From the NCBI GenBank assembly GCA_965226965.1, contig OZ245715.1, forward strand, positions 4,340,001-4,404,000: a DNA stretch of 64,000 nucleotides. Direction: 5' to 3'. Of the stretch, positions 17,310-25,796 are shown piece after piece. Source of the DNA: Endoryza foliicola. Its GTDB lineage: Bacteria; Bacteroidota; Bacteroidia; Chitinophagales; Chitinophagaceae. The notes under the pieces were generated by a model. That model had not been told where the DNA came from. It searched no databases and saw nothing but the letters and a program-made list of their open reading frames with translations. The position numbers were made by a program, and so were the translations under genes. Position 1 is the first letter of the stretch. Each line of letters starts with the position of its first letter.

Positions 17310-17774
17310 TTAATAATCGTCGTCGTCGTCATCAAAGCCGCCACCGTCATCAAAAAGATCCATGTCTTTGAAGTCGTCATCTAAACCCAAGTCATCGTCG
17401 TCTGCTTTACCTTTCTTAGGGGTACCGCTGCCGCCGCCGGTTGCTTTTTTGGTTTTGGATTTTGGAATATCGAATTCGTCGAAATCGGGGTCCCAATTAT
17501 CGTCTTCATCTACTTTATCCCAATCATCAACTTCGTCGATGTCATCGCTGTCATCGTCGTCGTCGTCATCGTCATCACCTTTTGATTTTTTAGAGGAAGC
17601 TTTTGAAGCACCTTTTTTGGGCGTTTCATCTAGTTCTTCATCTTCAAGATCATCGTCGTCGTCTTCTTCTAACTGTTTTTTCGGTTTAGAAGATTCTTTG
17701 GGGGTTGTTTCCTTTGGTGATTTGGGCGCAGATTTACTGCTTGTGCTTTTCCCCTTATCAGATTTTGCTGCCAT
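17310..17774 (-). CDS. Asp/Lys-rich disordered protein
   Basis: A 154-aa protein of very low complexity. The N-terminus is Lys/Ser/Thr/Pro-rich (about 1-35), followed by repeated runs of 4-9 Asp separated by Lys-rich linkers. A short ordered-looking motif WDKVDEDDNWDPDFDEFDIPK lies in the middle and the protein ends in a run of Asp plus Tyr. No signal peptide or domain is visible. It lies 20 bases from pabB on the same strand. The coding frame is supported by the charge-block pattern and by the ATG after a normal gap. Acidic small proteins of this sort are seen in Bacteroidota; the function is unknown. Confidence 0.7.
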   Translation of the reverse strand: MAAKSDKGKSTSSKSAPKSPKETTPKESSKPKKQLEEDDDDDLEDEELDETPKKGASKASSKKSKGDDDDDDDDDSDDIDEVDDWDKVDEDDNWDPDFDEFDIPKSKTKKATGGGSGTPKKGKADDDDLGLDDDFKDMDLFDDGGGFDDDDDDY

Positions 17775-17866
17775 ATTCTGGTAAGATTATGATGTAAAAT
17801 TTCAGCGAAGATTTTAAATAGCCAAAATTTTTTTGGATTTTTTTTATTGTGTTACAACTCGATTTT

Positions 17867-19132
17867 TTAGGCGACAGTAATTAATTGCTCTCGGCCGGGG
17901 CCGTTTGAGATATAATCAACATTTACACCTAGGTATTTATTGATAAAATCGATGTAGGTTTTCATTGCTTCAGGCAACGCAGCGGCGTCTCTGATGCTTG
18001 AAATGTCCTGTTCCCAGCCCTTGAACGATTTCAAAACAGGCTCAATGGTAACATTGTTCATTTGGAACGGAATTTCATTTGATTCTTCTCCATCAACTTT
18101 ATACGAAGTACATACCTGTAATTCTTTGAATGAATCGAGCACATCCGACTTGGTCATTACTAATTTAGTTACACCATTCACCATGCAAGCAAAGCGAAGG
18201 GCAACCAAATCAATCCATCCGCAACGGCGCGGTCTACCGGTGGTAGCACCAAACTCATTACCGATCTTTCTCAATGTTTCACCTACTTCTTCATGCAATT
18301 CTGTTGGGAAAGGACCGCTTCCTACACGAGTACAATATGCCTTGGTAACACCAATTACATCGCGAATTTTTTGAGGAGCAATACCCAATCCGGTACAAAC
18401 CCCTGCTGAAATAGTATTTGAAGAGGTAACGAATGGGAAGGTACCGAAATCCACATCCAGCATGCTTCCTTGAGCACCTTCAGCCATGATGCGCTTTCCT
18501 TGACTCAACAAATTATTGATAAAGTATTCGCCTTTTACAATTTTGAAGCCACGAAGAAACTCTACTGCTTCTTGGAATTCTTCTTCCCAAGCGGAAATAT
18601 CTTCCGTAAAGCCCATTCCATCAAGCAACTTTTGGTGCTTTTCGCGGAGTTTGAGATAGTTCGACTTGAAATCTTTATGGAGCAAATCGCCCACGCGAAG
18701 CGCATTGCGACCCGTTTTATCCATATAAGCCGGACCAATCCCTTTCAAAGTAGATCCAATTTTATCGTTTCCTTTAGCCAACTCAGAAGCTTTGTCTAAC
18801 GCACGATGCGTAGGAACAATCATGTGAGTGCGCTCGGAGATGTATAAGTTTTTCTTGTAATCAACACCAAAGCTGCTAACAGAAGCACATTCTTTCTTGA
18901 ATGTTACTGCATCCAATACTACACCATTACCTACAAGGTTGATGATATTGTCGTGAAAGATTCCTGAAGGGATTTGATGGAGTACTACTTTTTTGCCATC
19001 TACATACAATGTGTGACCTGCGTTGGGACCACCCTGAAAACGGGCGATGATGTCGTAATTAGGGGCGAAGTAATCTACTATCTTACCTTTTCCTTCATCA
19101 CCCCATTGAAGTCCTAAAAGAACGTCTACCAT
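17867..19132 (-). CDS. purA: Adenylosuccinate synthase
   Basis: A 421-aa enzyme that joins IMP and aspartate using GTP, the first committed step to AMP. The N-terminus carries the P-loop-like LGLQWGDEGKGKIVDYFA with catalytic Asp/Lys, then GGPNAGHTLY. Further landmarks are STLKGIGPAYMDK, the EGAQGSMLDVDFGTFPFVTSS phosphate-binding region, the TTGRPRRCGWIDL aspartate-loop and the C-terminal SNGPGREQLI. All key residues are intact. A TATTTTTG promoter box lies 32 bases upstream. Confidence 0.96.
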   Translation of the reverse strand: MVDVLLGLQWGDEGKGKIVDYFAPNYDIIARFQGGPNAGHTLYVDGKKVVLHQIPSGIFHDNIINLVGNGVVLDAVTFKKECASVSSFGVDYKKNLYISERTHMIVPTHRALDKASELAKGNDKIGSTLKGIGPAYMDKTGRNALRVGDLLHKDFKSNYLKLREKHQKLLDGMGFTEDISAWEEEFQEAVEFLRGFKIVKGEYFINNLLSQGKRIMAEGAQGSMLDVDFGTFPFVTSSNTISAGVCTGLGIAPQKIRDVIGVTKAYCTRVGSGPFPTELHEEVGETLRKIGNEFGATTGRPRRCGWIDLVALRFACMVNGVTKLVMTKSDVLDSFKELQVCTSYKVDGEESNEIPFQMNNVTIEPVLKSFKGWEQDISSIRDAAALPEAMKTYIDFINKYLGVNVDYISNGPGREQLITVA

Positions 19133-19163
19133 TAAAGATTGATTTTACGGTTTTTCTAAGCCG

Positions 19164-19171
19164 CAAAAATA
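19164..19171 (-). promoter_or_regulatory. -7 box for purA
   Basis: TATTTTTG on the minus strand, an exact TAnnTTTG match, 32 bases before the purA ATG. Confidence 0.5.
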
Positions 19172-19220
19172 GGGTAATCGAAATGGAATACCCCAGTTCT
19201 CAAAAAAAAGTGGAAAAAGC

Positions 19221-21455
19221 TTAGTTCTCGGTGTCGTAACGGTCTACTTTTTCAATTCCGGGTAGTTTTTTCAGCCGGTCGAGCAATTCCTCCAATTCGT
19301 CTTTATCATGTACATACACGCGAATGTTTCCGAAAAAGAGTCCGTCTTTAGCTTCAATAGTTAAAGCGTTGATATTGATCCTCAATTCACCGGAAATGAG
19401 GTTGGTGATTTTATGAATAACCCCCACATCATCCAGACCGACAATTTTAAGACCGGTAAGGAAGGAAATCTCCTTGTTTTTAGCCCATTTAGTTTTCACT
19501 ACCCGATGTCCGTAATTGGCCAGCAGTTTAGCCGCATTGGGGCAATTGGTGCGGTGAATGGTAAGGCCTTTTCCGGTAGTAACAAAACCGAAAACGTCGT
19601 CGCCCGGAATGGGTTTACAACAATTAGCCAGGTTGTAAACAATTTTATCGCTGCTTTCCCCGAAAATGATGAGCTCTGCATCCTTTTTTGGCAGGGGCTG
19701 CGGAACGCCTTCAATTTTTGTTTCTATTATGGGACGTACCGGCTTAGGAGGCTCCAGTTTGTCGCCGAGTACTGTAAATTCTTTTAGTTCCTTCAGATCG
19801 ATGTTTTTGATGGCGATCTGATAATAAAGATCAAGTGTGGAGTTCAGTTTATAGAACACTGCGAGTATTTCAGCATTGTATTGATTGAATGCCGCCCCCA
19901 TGCCTTCTAACTTACGTTGTAAGATGTATTTGCCTTCGTCGGCAACTTTCCGCTTTTCTTCTTTAAGCGCATCTTTAATTTTAGCTTTCGCTTTGGCCGT
20001 TACCACCAATTGCAACCAATCTTCATTGGGCTTTTGTTTGGCCGAAGTAATGATCTCCACTTGATCACCACTTCTCAATTTGTGAGAAATGGGAACCAGT
20101 TTGTGATTTACTTTGGCGCCAATACATTGCGATCCTACGGCACTGTGGATGGAAAAGGCAAAATCAAGTGCGCTAGAATCAACCGGCAACATTTTTACAT
20201 CTCCCTTTGGCGTATACACGTAAATTTCTTCTGCCAGAAAACTTGTTTTGAAGTCTTGCAGAAAATCAACAGAATCATTGTCTTGATTATTGAGTACTTC
20301 TCTAATTTGTTGGAACCATTTATCGAAGCGGCTTTCATCGGAAGCGCCTTCTTTGTATTTCCAGTGAGCCGCCAAACCCTTCTCTGCAATTTCATTCATC
20401 CGCTTGGTGCGAATTTGAACTTCTACCCATCGTCCTTGTGGACCCATCACGGTTGTATGTAATGCTTCGTAGCCATTCGATTTTGGATTGCTCAACCAAT
20501 CGCGCAAACGTTCGGGCGAAGGCGTATATTCATCAGTGATAAAAGAATATACTTTCCAACAATCTTCTTTCTCTTTTTCAGTTGGAGAGTCAAGGATGAT
20601 ACGAATGGCGAACAAGTCGTACACTTCTTCAAATTCCACCCCTTTCTTGCGCATTTTATTCCAAATAGAGTGAATGCTTTTAGGCCGGCCGTAAATTTCG
20701 AATTTGAATTGTCCTTTTTCGAGTTTGTCTTTAATTGGTTTGATGAACTCGTTGATGTAGCGGGTTCTTTCTCTTTTGGTCTCTGCCAATTTACGAGCGA
20801 TTTCCCGATAGGCTTCGGGCTCCATGTATTTCATGGAAAGGTCTTCCAATTCCGTTTTGATGTTGTACAATCCCATTCTGTGTGCAAGCGGGCCGTACAC
20901 ATAAACCGTTTCGGAAGAAATCTTCAATTGCTTTTCACGCTTCATGGAATCCATGGTACGCATGTTGTGCAAGCGATCAGCAAGTTTTATCAGGATCACA
21001 CGCGGATCATCGGTTAGGGTCAACAGAATCTTCTTGAAATTTTCGGCTTGTTGCGACCCATTGACGTCGATCGCATTGGAGATTTTGGTAAGTCCATCTA
21101 CAATACGGGTGATTTCACCTCCAAATTCACGTTCAATATCTTCCAGGGTGATGTCGGTATCTTCTACTGTATCGTGTAGTAAAGCGCAAATACTGGAGCG
21201 AACGCCCAGTCCAATTTCTTCAATACAAATTCGAGAAACAGCGAGGGGGTGAAGAATATAGGGTTCGCCACTTTTCCTACGCATGGTTTTATGCGCATCG
21301 GCGGCCATTTCAAAAGCCAAACGCACCAATTCTTTGTCGCCGGGCTTTAATTTGGGTTTTAACCCCCTTAATAAAGACCGGTATTCGCGTAAGATCAGTT
21401 TCTTTTCCTGTTCTTCATTCAGATTATATTTAGGCAAGGCAGGTACCGCTTCCAT
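19221..21455 (-). CDS. RelA/SpoT-family (p)ppGpp synthetase/hydrolase
   Basis: Bifunctional stringent-response enzyme, 744 aa from the ATG at 21455 (MEAVPALPKYNLNEEQ). The frame extends to a GTG at 21539, which is unlikely to be used. Domains in order: HD hydrolase (about 40-190) with ALLHDTVEDTDI; synthetase (about 230-360) with YGRPKSIHSIWNKM and DLFAIRII; TGS (about 395-460, EIYVYTPKGDV); a helical part with CCKPIPGD; and C-terminal ACT (about 660-744). The HD motif is intact, so hydrolysis is expected, as in Rel/SpoT. It has tRNA-Leu divergent from its 5' end. Confidence 0.93.
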   Translation of the reverse strand: MEAVPALPKYNLNEEQEKKLILREYRSLLRGLKPKLKPGDKELVRLAFEMAADAHKTMRRKSGEPYILHPLAVSRICIEEIGLGVRSSICALLHDTVEDTDITLEDIEREFGGEITRIVDGLTKISNAIDVNGSQQAENFKKILLTLTDDPRVILIKLADRLHNMRTMDSMKREKQLKISSETVYVYGPLAHRMGLYNIKTELEDLSMKYMEPEAYREIARKLAETKRERTRYINEFIKPIKDKLEKGQFKFEIYGRPKSIHSIWNKMRKKGVEFEEVYDLFAIRIILDSPTEKEKEDCWKVYSFITDEYTPSPERLRDWLSNPKSNGYEALHTTVMGPQGRWVEVQIRTKRMNEIAEKGLAAHWKYKEGASDESRFDKWFQQIREVLNNQDNDSVDFLQDFKTSFLAEEIYVYTPKGDVKMLPVDSSALDFAFSIHSAVGSQCIGAKVNHKLVPISHKLRSGDQVEIITSAKQKPNEDWLQLVVTAKAKAKIKDALKEEKRKVADEGKYILQRKLEGMGAAFNQYNAEILAVFYKLNSTLDLYYQIAIKNIDLKELKEFTVLGDKLEPPKPVRPIIETKIEGVPQPLPKKDAELIIFGESSDKIVYNLANCCKPIPGDDVFGFVTTGKGLTIHRTNCPNAAKLLANYGHRVVKTKWAKNKEISFLTGLKIVGLDDVGVIHKITNLISGELRININALTIEAKDGLFFGNIRVYVHDKDELEELLDRLKKLPGIEKVDRYDTEN

Positions 21456-21499
21456 CCACAATTTTCTTATTATCACGAATATACTAAGAAAAGAGCGTT

Positions 21500-21528
21500 T
21501 TGTAAATAGAATGAAATAGTTACCTTTG
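21500..21528 (+). promoter_or_regulatory. Promoter for tRNA-Leu
   Basis: TTG (21500-21502, within TTTTG), 18 bases, then TACCTTTG (21521-21528). This is one of the best -33/-7 matches here, 21 bases upstream of the tRNA. Confidence 0.6.
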
Positions 21529-21549
21529 CGCTCCTGCACATCAAACTAC

Positions 21550-21631
21550 GCGCATGTGGCGTAATTGGTAGCCGCGCCAGACTTAGGATCTGGTGGAGCG
21601 ATCCGTGGGGGTTCGAGTCCCTCCATGCGCA
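21550..21631 (+). tRNA. tRNA-Leu (anticodon UAG)
   Basis: 82 bases. The acceptor stem GCGCATG / CATGCGC is perfect, with discriminator A at 21631. The anticodon stem CCAGA / TCTGG closes a 7-base loop CTTAGGA, giving anticodon TAG (reads CUA and related Leu codons). A 13-base variable arm makes it class II, as expected for Leu. The T arm GGGGGTTCGAGTCCCTC is normal. CCA is not encoded. It is a single tRNA with its own promoter and terminator. Confidence 0.96.
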
Positions 21632-21637
21632 CGGTTA

Positions 21638-21664
21638 GCCCCCACAAAGTGGGGGCTTTTTTTT
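21638..21664 (+). terminator. Terminator of tRNA-Leu
   Basis: GCCCCCAC-AAA-GTGGGGGC followed by eight T. A strong intrinsic terminator 7 bases after the tRNA. Confidence 0.9.
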
Positions 21665-21710
21665 GGTTAAGGCTTTAGGTTTTTAGGCCTTGGGCTTTAG
21701 GCTTAGGCCT
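21665..21710. repeat. TTAGGC-word intergenic repeat
   Basis: A run of GGCTTTAGG/TTAGGC words right after the terminator. Related tracts are at 701-734 and 51954-51992. Confidence 0.5.
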
Positions 21711-21846
21711 CAGGATCTATAAAACGAAGGATAGCGCCCAATTTCAAAAAGAGCCGGCGAAGGCCTGACCAATATCAGCCTTCTTTACCATCTAAGTCAC
21801 CTAGCTTGGCATCTACAACAACTAGCTTTATCAAAATTGCTTTGCT

Positions 21847-22632
21847 ATGTTCCAGATTCTTGCTCCTGTCGACTTTTCGCCCGCCTCAACGGTTGCCGCT
21901 CGAACGGCTGCAAAATTGGCGCTGGATTTTCAAGCCCATTTACATCTGTTATACGCCTACAACCTTCCCATACCGGTTCCCGAAACGGATTTTTTACAAC
22001 TCAATGCTTCGGCACTACAAGCTGAATACCAACATCAAATGAACGAGCTTGTAGAAGAACTGCAAAAAACCGGTTTAACTGCAATATCCAACACCGTTTT
22101 ACTGGGAAATCCAAAAGAAGCCATTTTAGAATTTGCAGAGGAAAACAGGTCAGACCTAATTGTACTTGGGCTCAAGGGCAGTGGCGGTGGACTCGCTAAA
22201 ATGATCGGGAGTACAACAACGAAGGTCCTTAGAAATACATCGATTCCATTGATGTTGATTCCGGCGGACTTCGAAGCCATTAATTTTCAGAAAATTGTAA
22301 TTGCAGTTGACGAATTTTCAGATATTCGACGCCACCCTATCCGGTGTATAAAAGAATTGGTTCATCGCTACCACGCTATACTCACTTTACTACATATCAA
22401 TAAGTCGGAGAATAGTGTGGAACTGTTTCCTGAAATCCGAAAGATTGACTGGATGCAGTACTTCCCGGAAGCAACGCTTAGCTTTGAAACTTTCTATCAT
22501 ACAGATGTGAATCAAGGACTTATGGAATACACCGAGTCCCATCACACGAATCTACTCACGCTTCTCTCCCACCGTCACCAATTCATTGAGCGCATCTTTA
22601 AAGAGCCCTTTAGTGTAGGGCTGAGTTATTAG
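21847..22632 (+). CDS. Universal stress protein (tandem Usp), shortened by amber stop
   Basis: A 261-aa cytoplasmic protein with two UspA folds. The first (1-140) is complete: ILAPVDFSPAS, the ATP-type loop GLKGSGGG..MIGSTTTKVLRNTSIPLMLIP. The second (about 148-261) starts IVIAVDEFSDIR but lacks the GxxG loop and stops at FSVGLSY. In the same frame, after a TAG at 22630-22632, the sequence continues SRIPLLLLPETTEE to a TAA at 22675-22677. That is the normal last strand of a Usp. So the gene seems to have lost its final 14 residues by one nonsense change. Homologs help bacteria survive starvation and low oxygen. Confidence 0.85.
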   Translation: MFQILAPVDFSPASTVAARTAAKLALDFQAHLHLLYAYNLPIPVPETDFLQLNASALQAEYQHQMNELVEELQKTGLTAISNTVLLGNPKEAILEFAEENRSDLIVLGLKGSGGGLAKMIGSTTTKVLRNTSIPLMLIPADFEAINFQKIVIAVDEFSDIRRHPIRCIKELVHRYHAILTLLHINKSENSVELFPEIRKIDWMQYFPEATLSFETFYHTDVNQGLMEYTESHHTNLLTLLSHRHQFIERIFKEPFSVGLSY

Positions 22633-22720
22633 TCGCGAATCCCATTGCTCCTGCTGCCTGAAACAACCGAGGAATAAGGTAAAATTGAAAATTTAGCCCC
22701 AAAAAGAAGCTGAATTACCC

Positions 22721-22728
22721 TACCTTTG
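22721..22728 (+). promoter_or_regulatory. -7 box for trigger factor gene
   Basis: TACCTTTG, an exact TAnnTTTG match, 20 bases before the tig ATG. Confidence 0.55.
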
Positions 22729-22748
22729 CCCCCCAATTCAAAAGTATT

Positions 22749-24128
22749 ATGGCAACAATCACTAGAGAGCTGCTCGGCCAGCTTAATGAAAAAATAACAG
22801 TAGTAGTAGCCAAAGACGACTACTTACCTTCTTTCGAGAAGTCATTGAAGCACTATAGCAAAACAGCCAACATTCCCGGTTTCCGTAAAGGAATGGTGCC
22901 TGCCGGCATGATCAAAAAAATGCACGGTCCTGCTGTTTTCACTGAAGAAGTATTGCGCACTGTTGAAACACAGTTGAACAAATACATGAACGACGAAAAG
23001 TTGGAAATTTTCGGTCAACCTATTCCCTTTGGCGACAACGACGCTCGTCAAATTGATATGAACAAACCTGCCGACTATACCTTCACTTTTGAAATTGGGT
23101 TGAAACCTGATTTCCAAGTGGCAGATTTGTCAAAGCAACATCCTACCCGTTACAAAGTAACTGTTACGGATGAAATGGTTGAAGAAGAAGTAAACCGTCT
23201 TCAATTGCGTCATGGTAAAATGACCGACCCCGAAACTACTACCGGCGACGATAATGTATTGAACGTTCAGTTCACTGAGGCAAACGCAGACGGTTCTGTA
23301 GTAGAAGGTGGTATTTCTAAAGACAATTCATTGTTGGTTAAATATTTTGCAGAAGCAACTCGCCCCAGCTTGATCGGTAAAAAAGCAGGCGACACCCTTA
23401 CCATCCAATTAAACACTGCTTTCGATGAAAAAGAAAGAGAGTGGGTAATGGGCGATTTGGGATTGGATAAGCACGATAAAGCAGCCGGCGATAAATACTT
23501 CAACCTTGCCATTACAAAAGTTGGAATGGTTGAGCGCGCTGAAATGAACGATGAGTTTTTCAATGCAGCACTTCCCGGAAAAGCAATCGCTACTGAAGCT
23601 GAATTCCGCACCGCAATCAAAGAAGATATTCAAGCTTATTGGGACAAACAAAGCAGCAACCACTTGCAGCACGAGTTGTACCATGTTTTGTTAGACCACA
23701 CAACCATTGAATTCCCTGAATCTTTCTTGAAAAAATGGTTGCAAGTGGGTAGTGAACAACCAAAAACAGAAGAACAAGCCGCTCAAGAATATCCTTCTTT
23801 CATCAATCAATTGAAATGGACGTTGATCACCGACAAAGTAAGTCGTGAACAAAACCTCCAAGTAACCCCAGATGATATCAAGGCTTTTGCAAAAGCGCAA
23901 TTGTTTGGTTATATGGGAATGGCTTCTATGGATGAAGAGCAGCCTTGGATCGCTGATTATGTGAACAAGATGATGCAAGACCGCAAGTTTGTTGAGGATT
24001 CTTACCATAGAATTCAGATGGAAAAAGTGTTTGAGTGGGCCGACAAACAAGTGCAAGCAGTAGAGAAACCTGTAAGTGTGGCAGAATTCACTGCAGAGAT
24101 CGAGAAACACCAGCACCACCACCATTAA
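22749..24128 (+). CDS. tig: Trigger factor (ribosome-bound chaperone)
   Basis: A 459-aa ribosome-associated chaperone with a divergent Bacteroidota sequence. The N-terminal ribosome-binding domain (1-115) has the signature NIPGFRKGMVPAGMIKK (GFRxGxxP loop). A PPIase-like segment is weak (about 160-245, TTGDDNVLNVQFTE and IGKKAGDTLTIQL). The C-terminal helical arm (about 265-440) includes LYHVLLDHTTIEFPESFLKKWL. The protein ends in HQHHHH. It heads a protein quality cluster with two clpP genes and clpX. A good -7 box lies upstream and a terminator follows. Confidence 0.88.
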   Translation: MATITRELLGQLNEKITVVVAKDDYLPSFEKSLKHYSKTANIPGFRKGMVPAGMIKKMHGPAVFTEEVLRTVETQLNKYMNDEKLEIFGQPIPFGDNDARQIDMNKPADYTFTFEIGLKPDFQVADLSKQHPTRYKVTVTDEMVEEEVNRLQLRHGKMTDPETTTGDDNVLNVQFTEANADGSVVEGGISKDNSLLVKYFAEATRPSLIGKKAGDTLTIQLNTAFDEKEREWVMGDLGLDKHDKAAGDKYFNLAITKVGMVERAEMNDEFFNAALPGKAIATEAEFRTAIKEDIQAYWDKQSSNHLQHELYHVLLDHTTIEFPESFLKKWLQVGSEQPKTEEQAAQEYPSFINQLKWTLITDKVSREQNLQVTPDDIKAFAKAQLFGYMGMASMDEEQPWIADYVNKMMQDRKFVEDSYHRIQMEKVFEWADKQVQAVEKPVSVAEFTAEIEKHQHHHH

Positions 24129-24148
24129 TAGCTGAAAAATAATCAACC

Positions 24149-24206
24149 ACCGGGAACAAGAACACAGGAAAAACATCGTTTACCTGTAACTGGTTCCCGG
24201 TTTTTT
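24149..24206 (+). terminator. Terminator after tig
   Basis: Outer stem ACCGGGAAC / GTTCCCGGT enclosing an inner CAGG/CCTG stem, followed by TTTTTATT. It separates tig from clpP. Confidence 0.75.
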
Positions 24207-24314
24207 ATTGCCCGGAACCCGAGGGAAGCGCCAAATTGACGGCTTTTTTTAGTAGCACGGTATTTGGTTGCTAACAATGAAGTAAATTGCTTTTTTAAAT
24301 ACCAATCATTCGAT

Positions 24315-25007
24315 ATGAATTTCGGAAAAGAATTTGAAAAATATGCTGTGAAGCACCGAGGCATCAGTAGCAATACATTGGATGCATATGTAAAACACAA
24401 CGTGACCAATTTAACCCCCAACATCATTGAGGAGCGCCCAATGAACATTGCCGTAATGGATGTTTACAGCCGTTTGATGATGGACCGTATCATCTTTTTG
24501 GGATACCCTATTAATGATGAGGTTGCCAATATCATTACTGCACAAATGTTGTTTTTGGAAAGTACCGACAGAGGAAGAGACATTCAGATGTACATCAACT
24601 CTCCCGGCGGTAGCGTGTATTCCGGTTTAGGTGTATACGACACCATGCAATACATCACACCCGATGTAGCCACTATTTGTATTGGTATGGCTGCTTCGAT
24701 GGCGCAAGTATTGCTGTGCGCAGGTACACCCGGAAAAAGAACTGCATTGAAACACAGTCGTGTTATGATGCACCAACCAAGTGGAGCCATCGGTGGTCAA
24801 GCAAGTGATATTGAAATCACCGTGAATGAAATCAAAAAAGTTAGAAAGAACTTATACGATATCATTTCTTACCACAGTGGTAAAACCGTTAAGCAAGTTG
24901 AAAAAGATTGCGAACGCGACTATTGGATGACCTCCTTGGAAGCAAAAGATTATGGTTTGGTTGACGAAGTATTGTTGATCAATCCTCGCAAAGAAAAGAA
25001 AGACTAA
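24315..25007 (+). CDS. clpP: ATP-dependent Clp protease proteolytic subunit, copy 1
   Basis: A 230-aa serine peptidase subunit of the Clp barrel. I take the ATG at 24315 (MNFGKEFEKYAVKHRGISS); the frame extends to a TTG at 24264. The catalytic Ser is in GMAASMAQ (residue 128) and His in MMHQPSG (153), with the normal spacing of 25. The catalytic Asp lies in CERDYWM. The oxyanion region INSPGGSVYSG is intact. The long N-terminal extension before RPMNIAVMDVYSRL could be a propeptide. A second clpP starts 37 bases downstream, followed by clpX, so heteromeric ClpP rings are possible. Confidence 0.93.
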   Translation: MNFGKEFEKYAVKHRGISSNTLDAYVKHNVTNLTPNIIEERPMNIAVMDVYSRLMMDRIIFLGYPINDEVANIITAQMLFLESTDRGRDIQMYINSPGGSVYSGLGVYDTMQYITPDVATICIGMAASMAQVLLCAGTPGKRTALKHSRVMMHQPSGAIGGQASDIEITVNEIKKVRKNLYDIISYHSGKTVKQVEKDCERDYWMTSLEAKDYGLVDEVLLINPRKEKKD

Positions 25008-25044
25008 ATCAACTTGATTCCACCATTCTATTAAAAAAGAAATT

Positions 25045-25674
25045 ATGCATAAGAATCCTTATTTATTTTCTGATTGGAGATCCGACGACGAAGAGGAAAA
25101 AGAAGAAACCCCAAAGAGTGATTTGATGATGTTCAGCAAAAAACTCGAACAATATTTCTTTGAAAAAAGAAGTGTGTATTTGTGGGGCGTGGTAGACGAT
25201 AAAAGCGCAAGAGATGTAGTAAGTAAATTGTTGTTATTAGACGCTGATAAACCAGGCGAAGAAATCAAATTTTATATCAACAGCCCGGGTGGTGTTGTTA
25301 CCAGTGGTATGGTAATGTACGATACCATGAAAATGATCAAGAGTCCGGTAAGTACCATTTGTATGGGCTTGGCCGCTTCCATGGGATCCATTCTTTTGAG
25401 TGGTGGCGTAAAAGGCCGTCGCTTCATTTACCCACACGGAGAAGTAATGATTCACCAACCAAGTTTGGGTGGATATATTCAGGGTGTAAGCATCGACCTG
25501 GAAATTCAAGCCAAACAAACCAAGAGAGTAAAAGAGATGGGAGCCAAGATTTTGGCTGAAAACTGTGGCAAAACAGTGAACCAGATCATGAAAGATTTCG
25601 ATCGCGACTACTGGATGGATGCCAACGAGTCAATCGAGTACGGCATTGCAGATCAGATCGTTACCTCTCTGTAA
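25045..25674 (+). CDS. clpP: ATP-dependent Clp protease proteolytic subunit, copy 2
   Basis: A 209-aa ClpP paralogue, clearly diverged from copy 1. The active-site Ser is in LAASMGSI (residue 112), His in MIHQPSLGG (137) and Asp in FDRDYWM. The N-terminus is acidic (DDEEEKEETPKSD) and may be disordered. The end EYGIADQIVTSL lacks the longer tail of copy 1. It sits directly after copy 1 and before a strong terminator. clpX downstream has its own promoter. All three triad residues are present, so it should be an active subunit. Confidence 0.92.
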   Translation: MHKNPYLFSDWRSDDEEEKEETPKSDLMMFSKKLEQYFFEKRSVYLWGVVDDKSARDVVSKLLLLDADKPGEEIKFYINSPGGVVTSGMVMYDTMKMIKSPVSTICMGLAASMGSILLSGGVKGRRFIYPHGEVMIHQPSLGGYIQGVSIDLEIQAKQTKRVKEMGAKILAENCGKTVNQIMKDFDRDYWMDANESIEYGIADQIVTSL

Positions 25675-25698
25675 GAGTAATATACTAGCTTCTTATAC

Positions 25699-25748
25699 CC
25701 CCAAAATCATAAAATTGGCTCAAAAAGCCTATGATTTTGGGGTTTTTA
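25699..25748 (+). terminator. Terminator after second clpP
   Basis: A perfect 12-bp stem CCCCAAAATCAT / ATGATTTTGGGG, then TTTTTATT. Confidence 0.8.
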
Positions 25749-25772
25749 TTGGGATTTGGCGTTTTAGTTGAA

Positions 25773-25780
25773 TAACTTTG
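25773..25780 (+). promoter_or_regulatory. -7 box for clpX
   Basis: TAACTTTG matches TAnnTTTG, 16 bases before the clpX ATG. A TTG at 25749-25751 is a possible -33 element. Confidence 0.5.
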
Positions 25781-25796
25781 TACACTTACATTTACT

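Noticed and set aside
17362..17784. 140-aa Ser-rich plus-strand frame
   Set aside because: It is the complement of the Asp-codon repeats (GAC/GAT read as GTC/ATC and TCx) in the minus-strand acidic gene; no independent signal.
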